Notes: a model not told the origin generated them from the letters alone. DNA of 64,000 nt from Micromonospora sp. WMMD980 (GCF_029626035.1 NZ_JARUBE010000003.1:1054001-1118000), one strand, 5' to 3'; positions 43,580-53,327 are shown, counted from the first letter of the stretch. Program-made: numbers and translations.

Positions 43580-44410
43580 GTGATCGTCGACGCCGCCCCG
43601 GCCGCGCCGCGGCCCCGCCGCCGACGCGCCCTTCCCTGGCTGCCGGCGGCCGCCATCTACACCGTGTGCGGCCTGCTGGCGTTGCTCTTCGTGGCTCCGG
43701 TCGCCTGGCTCGTGCTGGCCTCGTTCAAGAGCGGCGCCGAGTTCGCGCAGAGCCCGCCGACCTATCTGCCGGACACCTGGAGTCTGGAGAACTACCGCCG
43801 GTTGATCGACGCGGGCCTGTTCCGCAACGTGGCGAACAGCGCGCTGGCCGCTGCCGGCACGGTGGTGACGGCGACCGTCCTGTCCGTGCTTGCCGGCTAT
43901 GGCTTCGCCCGCCTCCGGCTCCGCTCTTGCGGCGTGCTGTTCCTGGTCGTCCTCTCCACCCTGATGATCCCGTTCCAGTCGATCGTGCCCTCGCTGCTCT
44001 ATCTCATCCTGGACAACCGGGCGCGACGGCGACGACGGGTATGCCGCCGAGGTGACGATCTGGAGTTCGAGCTGAGGGCTCGAGCCGATCACCGCGTCGC
44101 GGGGCCCGTGCTGCACCGTGCAGGCAGGCGGAGTGATCGCCCGCGGCGGCGGGCCTGGCTTGCGGTACGCGTTCACGGATCTGTTGGCCTCGCGTGGCAA
44201 CATCGGCGCGGTCGAACAGACCTCATCCGTACGGGTGACCGGACCAGCGGGGCACGCGGCGTGGAGCGGCTGCACAGCGTTAGCGGTCGCGCCGGCGTTT
44301 CGGGCTTACCTGCGCGAGCCGGAGATGCTGCCCGCGCTGGTGGCGGGCCCGACGGGCGGCCCGACGACCTGCGAATGACCCTGGCGGAACGGCTTCCCCG
44401 GCAGCGGTAG
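43580..44410 (+). pseudogene. Truncated sugar ABC transporter permease (MalG-like)
   Basis: The first ~140 residues are a carbohydrate ABC permease: VAPVAWLVLASFKSGAEFAQSPPTYLPDTWSLENYRRLI, NSALAAAGTVVTATVLSVLAGYGFARL, LMIPFQSIVPSLLYLI. Homology stops abruptly near 44011 at LILDNRARRRRR, before the EAA loop, and the rest of the frame to 44410 is not recognisable. The binding protein, partner permease and ATPase are absent. A recombination remnant. Confidence 0.8.
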
Positions 44411-44459
44411 CCGACCTGTGACGCCACCTCGCCGGCGGGCAGTGTGCCGACGGCCGCCG

Positions 44460-45548
44460 TTATCCAGGGCGCCGGGCCGACAGACCGGTGCACCCCCGCG
44501 CGGCGGCGAGCTTGTCGAGGATGCGCCGCTTGCCCGCGCCGGTGGCCGGAACCGGCTGGCCGCTGCCGGAGACCGTCGCCGGGACGAAGCGGCTCTCCAC
44601 CACCGTCCGCTCGCGGACGACCAGTTTCAGCACGCCGGAGTCGGTGCTGTGCGAGGTGCTGTACCAGAGGAAGTTGCCCAGGCCGTAGTGCACGTAGGTC
44701 TGGCCCAGCCAGCCGTTGGCGAGCAGCGTGTGCGCGTGCGCGCCGACGACGATGTCCGCGCCGGCCCCGGACAACCGTTGCGCGAACGTCTTCATCTCAC
44801 CAGTCGCGCACGAGTTGCCCTCCACGCCCCAGTGCATGAAGACGACGACCAGGTCGGCCTGCTTCCGCGCCGCACGCACCGCGGCGGTGGCCCGGGCGGG
44901 ATCGAACGCCATGGCCACCCCCGACTGGGTGTCCGTCGCCCGCCACGATTCGGCCAGGTCGTGCACCTGCGACATGCCGAGCACCGCGATCCGCAGCCCG
45001 CGTACCGTCGTCAACCAGGGCGCGTAGGCCGCGTCGGCGTCGTGGCCGGCGCCGAACACCGGGTACCGGGCTTCCGCCGCCGAGTCGAGGGTGTCCGAGA
45101 GGCCCTGCCGGCCGTAGTCGAGGATGTGGTTGTTGGCGATCGACACCGCGTCGACCCCGGCGGCGCGCAGCGCCGCGAAGGCGGTCCTCGGGGCCCGGAA
45201 CTGGTAGGTCTTCGGCTGGGGGGTGCCCCGCTCGGTCACCGACGTCTCCAGGTTGAGCAGCGTGACGTCGGCGTCGCGCAACGTCGCGGCGATCGGTCCG
45301 AAGGTCGTAGCCGGATCGTCGAGCAGGCCGAGAGTGCGGCCGGTGAAGTGCACGTCACCGGCGAAGGCCAGCCGGACCTCGCGCGGGACGTGCGGCGCGG
45401 TCGCGGTGCCGGACGCCACCGCGGTCGGACCCGTCGAGCCCTCGCGCCACTGCGGCGCCGGGCCGGTCGAACCGCAGCCGACCAGGCCGACGCCGACTGC
45501 GACCGCCGTCAGCGCCGCCAGCGGTGAACGCGCCGTCCTGCGGATCAC
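44460..45548 (-). CDS. CapA-family (poly-gamma-glutamate synthesis-like) lipoprotein
   Basis: 362 residues from GTG 45548. Lipobox VGLVGCG, then the metallophosphatase-like CapA domain: LAFAGDVHFTGRT, TLLNLETSVTERG, FRAPRTAF, SIANNHILDYG, VVVFMHWGVEG and VVGAHAHTLL (metal ligands Asp, Asn, His). CapA is part of capsule polyglutamate synthesis in Bacillus; single copies in actinomycetes have no assigned role. No capB/capC neighbours. Confidence 0.93.
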   Translation of the reverse strand: MIRRTARSPLAALTAVAVGVGLVGCGSTGPAPQWREGSTGPTAVASGTATAPHVPREVRLAFAGDVHFTGRTLGLLDDPATTFGPIAATLRDADVTLLNLETSVTERGTPQPKTYQFRAPRTAFAALRAAGVDAVSIANNHILDYGRQGLSDTLDSAAEARYPVFGAGHDADAAYAPWLTTVRGLRIAVLGMSQVHDLAESWRATDTQSGVAMAFDPARATAAVRAARKQADLVVVFMHWGVEGNSCATGEMKTFAQRLSGAGADIVVGAHAHTLLANGWLGQTYVHYGLGNFLWYSTSHSTDSGVLKLVVRERTVVESRFVPATVSGSGQPVPATGAGKRRILDKLAAARGCTGLSARRPG

Positions 45549-45601
45549 GCGCTGAGGGTACGCGCTGCGTGTGACACCATGCGATGCGGGGTCCGCGGCC
45601 G

Positions 45602-45889
45602 TCAGTTCGAGGCGGTCGTCCGGGGCCCGTACCTCTCTGCCGCGCGCGCCTTGGCCTTGGCGGCCTCCACCTCGCGGTCACGCGGAGGCGCCTTGGTCAC
45701 GAGGCCGTCCAGCAGGGTCCGGGTCGCCGCCGTGACGACCCGGACCGCCTCGTCGAACGCCGCCTCGTTGGCTGCCGACGGTCTCGTGGTGCCGCTGACC
45801 TTGCGCACGTACTGCAGTGCGGCGGCCTCGATCTCGTCCTCGGTCGCGGGCGGCTCGAAATTGTTGAGCACGCGGATGTTTCTGCACAT
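45602..45889 (-). CDS. DUF2277 protein
   Basis: 95 residues from ATG 45889. The start MCRNIRVLNNFEPPATEDEI and AALQYVRKVSGTTRPS are the conserved core of DUF2277, a small soluble family widespread in actinobacteria with no known function. The C-terminal AAKAKARAAERYG helix is also typical. Conserved Cys at position 2. Confidence 0.93.
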   Translation of the reverse strand: MCRNIRVLNNFEPPATEDEIEAAALQYVRKVSGTTRPSAANEAAFDEAVRVVTAATRTLLDGLVTKAPPRDREVEAAKAKARAAERYGPRTTASN

Positions 45890-45945
45890 CCCCCTACCAT
45901 GCCAGGCCGGACCGACATCGCGGACCGGCGACCGTCGCGGCCCCA

Positions 45946-46134
45946 TCATCGGCCCCACCGATTGGCCACCTCGCCCCGCGTCGTGAAGGCGACATCGGGC
46001 AGCAGCCGTCGCAAGCCACCCAGGACCTCCTCGTCGGCGGTTCACGTCCGCGCGTGGCGGACGAGGTCCTGCCGGTCGACCGAAAGCACGAGATCCTCCA
46101 GCAGTTGCTCGCTGTCCGCGCGGTCGGTGCGCAC
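45946..46134 (-). pseudogene. DUF2795-like gene interrupted by an in-frame TGA
   Basis: From GTG 46134 the frame reads VRTDRADSEQLLEDL and DRQDLVRHART, meets TGA at 46042-46044, then continues in the same frame as TADEEVLGGLRRLLPDVAF to a second TGA at 45946. The whole matches DUF2795 (LVxHAR-x-x-ADEEVLxxLRRLPD). A single base change or sequencing error would restore it. It lies just upstream of the DUF2277 gene. Confidence 0.65.
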
Positions 46135-46257
46135 AACCGCCGGGCAACCCGACGGACCGGCCGGTACACCGCGGGCGGTCTCGCGGATTCCGCCGCCCGG
46201 ACCGACCGAGATTTCGTACCGTGAGAGCGGTCTGTCACCGGTCGGGAGAGGTAGCTG

Positions 46258-46461
46258 ATGACCGTACCGGAGGAAGAGCAGGAGAAGAGCGTCACGACCG
46301 ACCCGGTGCTGTTCTCGTCCGACGGGGATCCGCACCACACCGTGGCGCAGGCCGGGCAGCCGGACGAGCATCTCACCTCGCGTTACGTCCCCGGCGACGG
46401 CGAGTCCGAGCCCGTGGGCACCGACGGGCAGCACCCGGACCCGCCCCGGAAGGACGCCTGA
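46258..46461 (+). CDS. Small acidic hypothetical protein
   Basis: 67 residues; GGGAGAGG precedes ATG 46258. Hydrophilic and rich in Asp, Glu, Pro and Gly, with no helix or signal; probably disordered. No family recognised. Its stop is at the beginning of the broken FUSC-type gene, suggesting co-transcription. Confidence 0.6.
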   Translation: MTVPEEEQEKSVTTDPVLFSSDGDPHHTVAQAGQPDEHLTSRYVPGDGESEPVGTDGQHPDPPRKDA

Positions 46462-47561
46462 TCAACGGTCGGCCCCGGCCGTGGCTGCGGCGACTGGGCC
46501 GGAACACCTACGACCGGCTCCGTGGTTACCTGGTCGTCGCCCTCCAAGCGGGGCTGGCCGCAGGGCTGTCGTGGTACGTCGCGCACGACGTGTTGGGGGC
46601 CAAGCAGGCGCTGTTCACGCCGGCCGCGCCGTCGGCACCGTGGCGGCCTCCCTGGGCAACCGCGTCCGGCGCACCGCCGAGCTGATCGGCGGGGTGATCG
46701 TCGGGGTGCTGGTGGGGCAGGTCATCATCGACCTGATCGGGGTCGGGCCTGTGCAGACCGGCTTCGTGGTGGCCCTCGCCATCTCCACGGCGGTCGCCTT
46801 CCGCGGCGGCGGAGCCATCATCGTGCAGGCCGCCGAGCACGGCGGTGCTGCTCGGCACCGTCTCGCCGCTGCACCAGCACCTGGCCGTGCCGCGAACCCT
46901 CGACGCGTTGGTCGGTGGCCTGACCGCCGTGGTGGTGGCGTTGCTGCTCCTGCCGCTGAATCCGGTCCGCGTGGTGCGCCGGGCCGCGGGCACGACCCTG
47001 GACGCCTTCACCACCCAGTTGACCGCCGCCGCCACGGCCCTCTCCGAGGGGGACGACGTGCGGCTGGCCGAGGCGCTGGGGCGCCTGAGCGCCGTCGAGC
47101 AGTCGAAGCAGGAGGGCTTCGGCATCCTCGGGGCCGCTCGAGAGGTCGCCAGGCTGTCACCCTGGCGCCGCCGTCGCCGCTCGGTTGTCCAGCGCTACCA
47201 GCACGCGGCCGAGCATCTCGACCGGACGTACGCCGACAGTCGGGAGACGGTGCGGTGGGTGCTGCGCGTCCTGCGCACCGGCGAGCCGGTGCCGGACGGC
47301 CTCGCGGCCTCGATCGAGCATCTCGGGCAGGCGGTGCGGCTGCTGCACCGCGACTTCATCACGGACCGGGACCCCGAAGGTGGCCTCGCCTGCGCCGAGC
47401 GGGCGGTCCGCGAGGTCGACCGGGCCGCGGCCGGCGACGTGCGGTTCACCGGCCGGGTGGCGATCTATCAGCAGCGGGTGGCGCTCAGCGCGCTGATGCA
47501 GGCGGCGGGGGTGCGGGGGCCGGAGGCTAATCGCCGGGCCGGCCTCCCGAGGCAGGACTGA
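46458..47561 (+). pseudogene. FUSC/aromatic acid exporter-family protein split by two frameshifts
   Basis: Three frames in succession encode one membrane protein: NTYDRLRGYLVVALQAGLAAGL (to ~46625), then GTVAASLGNRVRRTAELIGG and VVALAISTAVAFRGGGAIIV (to ~46840), then VLLGTVSPLHQHLAVPRTLD, PLNPVRVVRRAAGTTLDAF and a helical cytoplasmic part. Joined, they give the FUSC/DUF939-like exporter layout. No start codon precedes the first part. Shifts lie near 46620-46640 and 46835-46850, both in GC-rich repeats. Real decay and assembly error both fit. Confidence 0.8.
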
Positions 47562-47803
47562 CGGTGCCGGCGTCGGGCGCGGCCACTCAGTGACGGCTGA
47601 GGTATCGGAGCGGGCTCATCACGATGCGCGGCTGGGCCGCGGGGTCGAGCCACCTCAGCACGGACACCGGTGGTCGTGCGACAGGTCGACGTGGCCGGCG
47701 GTGGGACCGGACAGGTCCGGCTGAACTCGTGCAGGAAGATCCCGCTGTCCGCGTTCGGCACCGGCTTCGTGACGTTCGGCGACATGTCGTAGGTGATCAT
47801 GGG

Positions 47804-47944
47804 GATCTGCACTTCGGTCTGGGCGATCCGCAGTTCCTGAAGCAGTTCGTCGACGTGCCGGTCGGCGCGCTTCTGCTCCGACTCGTCCCGCCCGTCCGGC
47901 GCCGCGTCCCGTCGGTACTGATCGCTCACGTCGAACTCGCTCAA
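47804..47944 (-). pseudogene. N-terminal remnant of a DUF6328-type protein
   Basis: From TTG 47944 the frame gives a charged stretch and then DELLQELRIAQTEVQI, the start of the DUF6328 membrane family. Where the first helix should follow the sequence turns unrelated (PMITYDMSPNVTKP). The remaining DNA between 47562 and 48172 holds no other gene I can support. Confidence 0.5.
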
Positions 47945-48172
47945 TCACGGCTGTCTGCCGAGGGCATCCTCTCACCACGCATCTGGCGTCCTTACGGGCG
48001 ACGACGGAACGACGAACCAGGCCCGCAAGGCCGCGGTCAGATCGGGTCGCTGCGGGCTGTGTCGCGGGGGGAGCCGGGCCGGTGTTCCGCCGCCCGCGGC
48101 GTCGATGGGTGGGCCGGTCCGCCGCGCGTCAGGTGTGGTTGAGCACTGTGCCGGACTGGGTAGGGGCAACAT

Positions 48173-48946
48173 GTGAGAGCGTTTGTCTTCGGCATGGTGG
48201 CCTCGAGCGCGCTGCTGCTGGGCGCGGCGGCCGGGGTGTGGATCCGGCTGCCCAAGAGGTGGCTGGCCGTTCTGCTCGCGTTCGCCTCGGGTGCGTTGAT
48301 CACGGCGCTGGCCTTCGAGTTGTTCGAGGACGCCTACGAGCAGGGTGGCATCTGGCGCGCCGCGATCGGGCTGGTGGTCGGTGCGGGGGTGTTCACCGTG
48401 CTGAGCGCCGGACTGGACCGGGTGGCGCAGGGCGGCCGTCGGCAACCACACGGTAGCGAGAAGCTCGATCCGGACGCTGCCGCTCGGGACCGGGCCGCGT
48501 CGACCGCGTCGACCACCGGCGCCGCCGGCTTGGCGCTGCTGGCTGCTGTCACCCTCGACGGCGTGCCCGAGAACGTCGCGCTCGGTGTGTCGCTGGGTGA
48601 GGGCACCGGTGGGCTGGCGCTGCTGGCGGCGATCTTCGTGTCGAACTTTCCCGAGGCGTTGGTCGGCAGTGCCTCGATGCGGGCACAAGGCCGGTCCATT
48701 GCCTTCGTGCTCGGCACGTGGGGAGTGTGCGCCGCGGTACTCGTCGCGGCCGTGGTCCTGGGCGCCGGCCCGCTGTCCCACACCGCGCCGGAGACCATCT
48801 CGCTGCCGCTGGCGTTCGCCGCCGGGGCGGTGCTGGCATCTCTCGCGGACACCCTCATGCCGGAAGCGTACGAGAAAGGCGGCCCCCCGGTCGCGTTGAG
48901 CACGACCGCTGGATTCGTGCTCTCCTTCGTCCTCGCCACGCTGTGA
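48173..48946 (+). CDS. ZIP-family divalent metal transporter
   Basis: 257 residues from GTG 48173. About seven or eight helices with TM4-TM5 metal-site motifs LDGVPENVALGVSLGEG and VSNFPEALVGSA (His replaced by Asn/Glu in places), and LASLADTLMPEAYEKGG near the end. The loop between TM3 and TM4 is charged rather than His-rich. Zinc or other divalent uptake is expected. I found no Zur-like site in front, so it seems outside the zinc-starvation regulon. Confidence 0.9.
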   Translation: MRAFVFGMVASSALLLGAAAGVWIRLPKRWLAVLLAFASGALITALAFELFEDAYEQGGIWRAAIGLVVGAGVFTVLSAGLDRVAQGGRRQPHGSEKLDPDAAARDRAASTASTTGAAGLALLAAVTLDGVPENVALGVSLGEGTGGLALLAAIFVSNFPEALVGSASMRAQGRSIAFVLGTWGVCAAVLVAAVVLGAGPLSHTAPETISLPLAFAAGAVLASLADTLMPEAYEKGGPPVALSTTAGFVLSFVLATL

Positions 48947-49109
48947 GCGACGCCGCCGTTCCCTCGGATCCTGCCCGGCGGTGACCGCTCGACATGATCG
49001 CCCTGGGGGGATGTGCCGTGCGGCTGGTCGATATGCAACGCCCCGGTCCGTTCGGCCGGTGTGGACGACCTGCGCCCCGAACCGCGCCACGGCGTGCCAT
49101 GCTGCCGGT

Positions 49110-49352
49110 ATGCAGGGCGCGAACATCGTCGAGTTTCTCGGTGGTCCACTCGATGGACAGAGACGTATCCAGCAGGAATTTCCGGCGGTGCTCACCGTGC
49201 CGGTGCCGCCGGACTGGACCGGCGGCCACGCGACCACCCAGGAACACACCCCGGGGGGCAGCACCGTTTCGTACACGCTGCGCACCCAACCCGGAACCGA
49301 CCGGCCCGCGATCGGTGACGACGGCCAGTACACCTACGAGTACCACGGATGA
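49110..49352 (+). CDS. Small hypothetical protein
   Basis: 80 residues from ATG 49110. VEFLGGPLDGQRRIQQEFPAV and TVSYTLRT with a C-terminal YTYEYHG; Gly/Thr/Pro-rich, soluble, no signal peptide. Resembles short orphan actinobacterial proteins of unknown role with the FxGGPLDG motif, also seen in phage-like proteins. No clear ribosome site, possibly leaderless. Confidence 0.65.
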   Translation: MQGANIVEFLGGPLDGQRRIQQEFPAVLTVPVPPDWTGGHATTQEHTPGGSTVSYTLRTQPGTDRPAIGDDGQYTYEYHG

Positions 49353-49547
49353 AGCGCGCCCACCTCGGCTGACCGGTGTCCGCGGAGGCGTCGGGCTCCG
49401 CCAGCGAGTGTGCTGGTCACGCAGCGACCGGGGGTGCCCCTCTCGGGTGGCGTGGGGCACTTTCACATACGTCCTTTATGTAACTTTCGATCGGTTGCGC
49501 CCCTAGGCTGTCCGGGAACTGAGCGAACACCGGAGCCAGGAGCAGAC

Positions 49548-52500
49548 ATGTCACGCCCACGCCGATCGTCATCGATTCTCGCGGTGCTCACCGCCGCCGT
49601 CAGTGTGGTCACGCTCGTCGTCACCGCGACTGCCGCCTCCGCCGCCGGCTCCGTCCTGTTCGACCAACCCTTCCGGAACAACGTCGCGAACGGTCTCGGG
49701 CCGGTGGCCGTGCCGGGGGTGCCCGCCGGCTCGGCCACCAACGCCGCCTGCCTCAGCGCCGCGGGGAACACCGGCACCGGTCCGTTGCTGAGCTGTCCCA
49801 GCGCCACGGACACCCCGGGCAACGGCAAGCTCCGCCTGACGCCGGCCAGCACCCAGCGGCAGGGCGGCGTGTTCGGCGCGGTCAGCGTGCCCACCTCGCA
49901 GGGGCTGCACGTCTCGTTCACGTCGTACCAGTACGGCGGCAGCAGCCCGGGCGCGGACGGCTTGGCCTTCGTCCTCGCGGCCGTCGATCCGGCAAACCCG
50001 CTAGCCCCTTCCGTGATCGGTCAGCCTGGTGGTTCGCTCGGCTACTCCGCCGCGTTCACCGGTCGCAGTGTGGGTCTGTCGAACGGCTACCTCGGCGTCG
50101 GCCTGGACGTCTACGGCAACTTCAGCAACAGCGTCTACCAGGGCACCGGATGCACGAACCCGGCATACATCTCCACCACGGGCGGACGAGTTCCGGGCCA
50201 GGTGATCATCCGCGGGCCGGGCCGCAACGGAGCGGGTTACTGCGCCGTCAACAGCACCGCCAGCAGCACCTCCTCGCCCGCCATCGCCCTGCGCGCGGCG
50301 ACCCGGTCGGCCGCCGCGGTGCCGGTCGACGTGGTGGTCAACACCACCAGGTCCCCGTTCACCACCGACAACGGCATCACCGTGCCCGCCGGGCAGTACG
50401 CCGTCCGGTTCACCCCGGTCGGTGGCACGGCCCGAACCCTCACCGGAGCGTTGCCGGTGGTCGCGTCGAGCCTCTATCCGTCGCCGACCTGGCTCAACGC
50501 CGACGGCTATCCGCGCCAACTCGCCTTCGGCTGGGTCGGCTCGACGGGCTCGGTGACCGACTTCCACGAGGTCGACTCGACCCGCGTGGTCAGCTTCAAC
50601 GCGGTGCCGGATCTCAGGGTCGTGCAGACCAGCTCCGTCGGCGCGGCTCCGCAGCCCGGTGACCCGGTCACCTACACCATCAGCAGCGGCGTCGATCCGG
50701 GGGTCGCCGAGACCGCCTCGATCTCGGTGACGCAGACCCTGCCCCCGGGTGTGCTGCCGCGCGGCGCCTTCGGGTCGGGCTGGGTCTGCGAACCGCCGGC
50801 CGGACAGACCGTGAGATGCACCAACAGCAACGGCCCGTTCCCGGCGGGCAGCTCGCTACCGGGGATCACTGTGGTCGCCACCGTGACCGAGAGCAGTGTG
50901 ACGCCCGCGCTGGTGCAGAGCGCGACGGTGGTCACCGCCTCGTCGGTCGACGCCAACCCCGGCTACTCCGGCGGCACCACGGCGGTCACGCCGCTGACCG
51001 CACCCACCGGCTTGGCCGTCGCGCCGGCGGTGGGTCCCGTCGGTGGCGGCACCGCCGTCACCGTCAGCGGCACCAACCTCGGCGGTGCGACCGCCATCAC
51101 CATCGGCACGGCCGCTGAGCAGGCCGCCGGCACCTCGGTGGTGCTGCTGCCCTGCCCCGGCGGCGTGTCCGCCGGCTGCTTCACCACCAACGGGGACGGC
51201 ACCCTCGGCATCCCCTCGATGCCGCCCCGGCCGGCGGCGGCCCCGGTGACCGTCGCCGTCGTGACCCGGGGAACGGCGGGCGCGGCCAACTACGTGTACG
51301 CCTCCGCGCCGGACGCGCCACCGGCGCCAACCGCCAGCGCCGGTGTCGCCGCCGCGACGGTCTCCTGGAGTGCCCCGGTGAGCAACGGCAGCGCGATCAC
51401 CGGATACGTCGTCACACCGGTGCGCAACGGCGTGCCGCAGCCGGCGCTGACATTCGATGCCTCCACCACCAGCCGGACGCTGACCGGGCTCACCGTCGGC
51501 GCCTCCTACTCGTTCCGCGTGGCGGCCACGAACGCGTACGGCACCGGGCCGGTCAGCCCCGCGTCGAACGCGGTGGTGCCCTACACCACGCCGGCCGCGC
51601 CGACGATCACCTCGGTCGTCGCCGGCACGAACTCCGCCGTGCTGACCTGGACCGCGCCCGCCGATGGTGGCTCCCCCGTCACCGGCTACCGCATCACCCC
51701 GTACGTCGATGCAGTGGCGCGGACCGCCGTCACCGTGCCCGCGACGTCGACCTCGTGGAGCGTCACCGGTCTGACGTCCACCGAGACGTACACCTTCCGG
51801 ATCGCGGCCGTCAACGCCGCCGGCACCGGACCGGACTCCGCGCCCGCCGGGCCGGTCAGACCGAACCCACCGCCGTCGCTCACCTTCGGGCCGCCGCCGG
51901 CCGGTGAGGTCGGCGCCGGCTACCGCGTCGCACTGACCGTGTCCGGTGGGACGGCGCCGCTGGCCTGGTCGGTGAGCGCCGGGACGCTACCGCCCGGGCT
52001 CACCCTCGATCCGGCCACCGGTGTGCTCTCCGGCAGCCCGCGCGAGGCGGGCAGCTACCCGTTCACGGTGCGGGTCACCGACGCCAGCGGTTTCTCCGAC
52101 GACCGGCCGGCGACGATCACCGCCGCGGCGGCCCCCCGCCTCAGCTTCGCGCCGCCGCCGACCGCGAAGGAGTACGACCCCTACTCGTATCCGCTGACCG
52201 TCGTCGGTGGCACCGGGCCCTTCGGCTGGTCGGTGAGCGCCGGCGCGCTCCCGCCGGGGCTCACCCTCGACCCGGGCAGCGGCCTGCTCGCCGGCACCCC
52301 CACCTCCGCGGGCAGCTTCACCTTCACCGTCGAGGTGACCGACTCCTTCGGACAGCGGGACAGCCGCCCGGTCGACCTGGTGGTCGACCCGCTGGCCGGG
52401 CTGACCATCAGCGCGCCCGCCAGCGCGTCACTGGGGACGGTCGCCGCGGGCACGCCGGCGGTCACGGGACGCCTCGGACCGGTCACCGTCTCCGACGACC

Positions 52501-52811
52501 GCGGGCCCCGGTCCGGCGCCTGGACCGCGATCGTGGCGATCACTCCCTTCCGCGCCGGCTCGGGCTCGACGGCCGAGATCATCGCACCGGCTGCCGTCGC
52601 GTACGTCTCGGGGCCGGCGGTGTCGACGACCGGCAACGGCAGCTTCACGCCCCAGCTCGGCGCGCCGCTGGACGTCCCACGGACGGCGGCAGCTTGGACC
52701 GGCGCGGCCGGCGCCAACTCGGCCACCTGGAATCCCGCCCTCTCGGTAAGTCTGCCGACTGACCTGGTGGTCGGCTCCTACCGCGCGACGGTGACCCACT
52801 CGGTCATCTGA
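49548..52811 (+). CDS. Large secreted lectin/Fn3/Ig protein with C-terminal WxL-like domain
   Basis: 1087 residues; AGGAG precedes ATG 49548. Signal peptide to ASAAG, then an L-type lectin-like beta domain (~35-340, GADGLAFVLAAVDP, GYLGVGLDVYGNF), a DUF11-type repeat, an IPT/TIG unit (VGPVGGGTAVTVSGTNLGGAT), two fibronectin III repeats (each ending in SFRVAATNAYGTGP / TFRIAAVNAAGTGP), two putative-Ig repeats (PLAWSVSAGTLPPGLTLDPATGVLSG type), and a WxL-like end (SLGTVAAGTPAVTGRLGPVTVSD ... YRATVTHSVI) matching the protein at 54369. A surface adhesin or carbohydrate binder, probably held by the DUF916 protein at 53354. Confidence 0.92.
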   Translation: MSRPRRSSSILAVLTAAVSVVTLVVTATAASAAGSVLFDQPFRNNVANGLGPVAVPGVPAGSATNAACLSAAGNTGTGPLLSCPSATDTPGNGKLRLTPASTQRQGGVFGAVSVPTSQGLHVSFTSYQYGGSSPGADGLAFVLAAVDPANPLAPSVIGQPGGSLGYSAAFTGRSVGLSNGYLGVGLDVYGNFSNSVYQGTGCTNPAYISTTGGRVPGQVIIRGPGRNGAGYCAVNSTASSTSSPAIALRAATRSAAAVPVDVVVNTTRSPFTTDNGITVPAGQYAVRFTPVGGTARTLTGALPVVASSLYPSPTWLNADGYPRQLAFGWVGSTGSVTDFHEVDSTRVVSFNAVPDLRVVQTSSVGAAPQPGDPVTYTISSGVDPGVAETASISVTQTLPPGVLPRGAFGSGWVCEPPAGQTVRCTNSNGPFPAGSSLPGITVVATVTESSVTPALVQSATVVTASSVDANPGYSGGTTAVTPLTAPTGLAVAPAVGPVGGGTAVTVSGTNLGGATAITIGTAAEQAAGTSVVLLPCPGGVSAGCFTTNGDGTLGIPSMPPRPAAAPVTVAVVTRGTAGAANYVYASAPDAPPAPTASAGVAAATVSWSAPVSNGSAITGYVVTPVRNGVPQPALTFDASTTSRTLTGLTVGASYSFRVAATNAYGTGPVSPASNAVVPYTTPAAPTITSVVAGTNSAVLTWTAPADGGSPVTGYRITPYVDAVARTAVTVPATSTSWSVTGLTSTETYTFRIAAVNAAGTGPDSAPAGPVRPNPPPSLTFGPPPAGEVGAGYRVALTVSGGTAPLAWSVSAGTLPPGLTLDPATGVLSGSPREAGSYPFTVRVTDASGFSDDRPATITAAAAPRLSFAPPPTAKEYDPYSYPLTVVGGTGPFGWSVSAGALPPGLTLDPGSGLLAGTPTSAGSFTFTVEVTDSFGQRDSRPVDLVVDPLAGLTISAPASASLGTVAAGTPAVTGRLGPVTVSDDRGPRSGAWTAIVAITPFRAGSGSTAEIIAPAAVAYVSGPAVSTTGNGSFTPQLGAPLDVPRTAAAWTGAAGANSATWNPALSVSLPTDLVVGSYRATVTHSVI

Positions 52812-53208
52812 GCCGCGTGGGTCGACGCCGGACACCGATGGCGACGAACGCCACGCCGGCGCCGGTGAGCAGCACGCCGGAGGCCAGGGCGAGCAGCGCC
52901 TGCCGGCCGGTGCCGGTGACCGGCAGCGGACCGTTCGACGGTGACGGTCTGGCGGTGGGGCCGCGGGTCGGCGACGCCGGCACCACGTCGAACATGACAT
53001 CGGTCGAGCCGGAGGTGGGCGCCGCGCCCGGCCGCGCCTCCACCGGGCCGTGAGCCGCGATCGGGGCCCGCGCCAGCGGCGGACCGGCACCAGCTGCGGC
53101 GGGCGCCGCCCCGGTCGTCGCGAGGGCCGCGCCCAGGGCCACTCCGGCGAGTACGCTCCGACGACGCGAACCGCCTCCGGCCCGCGCACCGTGACGATGG
53201 ACGACCAC
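52804..53208 (-). CDS. Small LPxTG-anchored surface protein
   Basis: 134 residues, convergent with the large protein and overlapping it by 8 bases. Basic N-terminus with a secretion signal (LAGVALGAALATTGAAPAAAG), a Pro/Thr/Ser-rich middle, then LPVTG, a hydrophobic helix (LLALASGVLLTGAGVAFVAIG) and RRRP. A sortase substrate without a recognisable globular domain; may be a wall spacer or an anchor partner of the WxL-like proteins. Confidence 0.82.
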   Translation of the reverse strand: MVVHRHGARAGGGSRRRSVLAGVALGAALATTGAAPAAAGAGPPLARAPIAAHGPVEARPGAAPTSGSTDVMFDVVPASPTRGPTARPSPSNGPLPVTGTGRQALLALASGVLLTGAGVAFVAIGVRRRPTRLR

Positions 53209-53276
53209 GACAAACCCCCGTTCGACGCGTTCCCGGTTAAGACGAAAGTAACTCTAAGTCATCGATCGTGCACCGT

Positions 53277-53292
53277 CGCGTGATTTCACGCG
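53277..53292. promoter_or_regulatory. 16-bp perfect palindrome
   Basis: CGCGTGATTTCACGCG, two CGCGTGA arms around TT, about 70 bases upstream of the minus-strand start at 53208. Size and symmetry suit a dimeric regulator site. Confidence 0.45.
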
Positions 53293-53295
53293 TGT

Positions 53296-53327
53296 GACCC
53301 GGTCGCCTACGAAAAGGCGACCGGGTC
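53296..53327. terminator. Hairpin terminator after the DUF916 gene
   Basis: GACCCGGTCGCCT (53296-53308) pairs perfectly with AGGCGACCGGGTC (53315-53327): 13-bp stem, 6-base A-rich loop, 27 bases past the stop of the gene at 53354. No T-tract. Confidence 0.75.

Noticed and set aside
44011..44410. Possible separate gene after the MalG fragment (frames starting at 44118 or 44173)
   Set aside because: No family sequence, no ribosome site, mixed frames; treated as part of the degraded stretch.
48100..48172. A Zur-like site before the ZIP transporter
   Set aside because: Searched for an A-rich palindrome and found none; the region is GC-rich throughout.
49481..53251. Shared TAACTTTCG / TTACTTTCG words upstream of the large surface protein and of the LPVTG protein
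   Set aside because: Only 8 of 9 bases match, at different distances from the starts; too weak for a regulatory claim.
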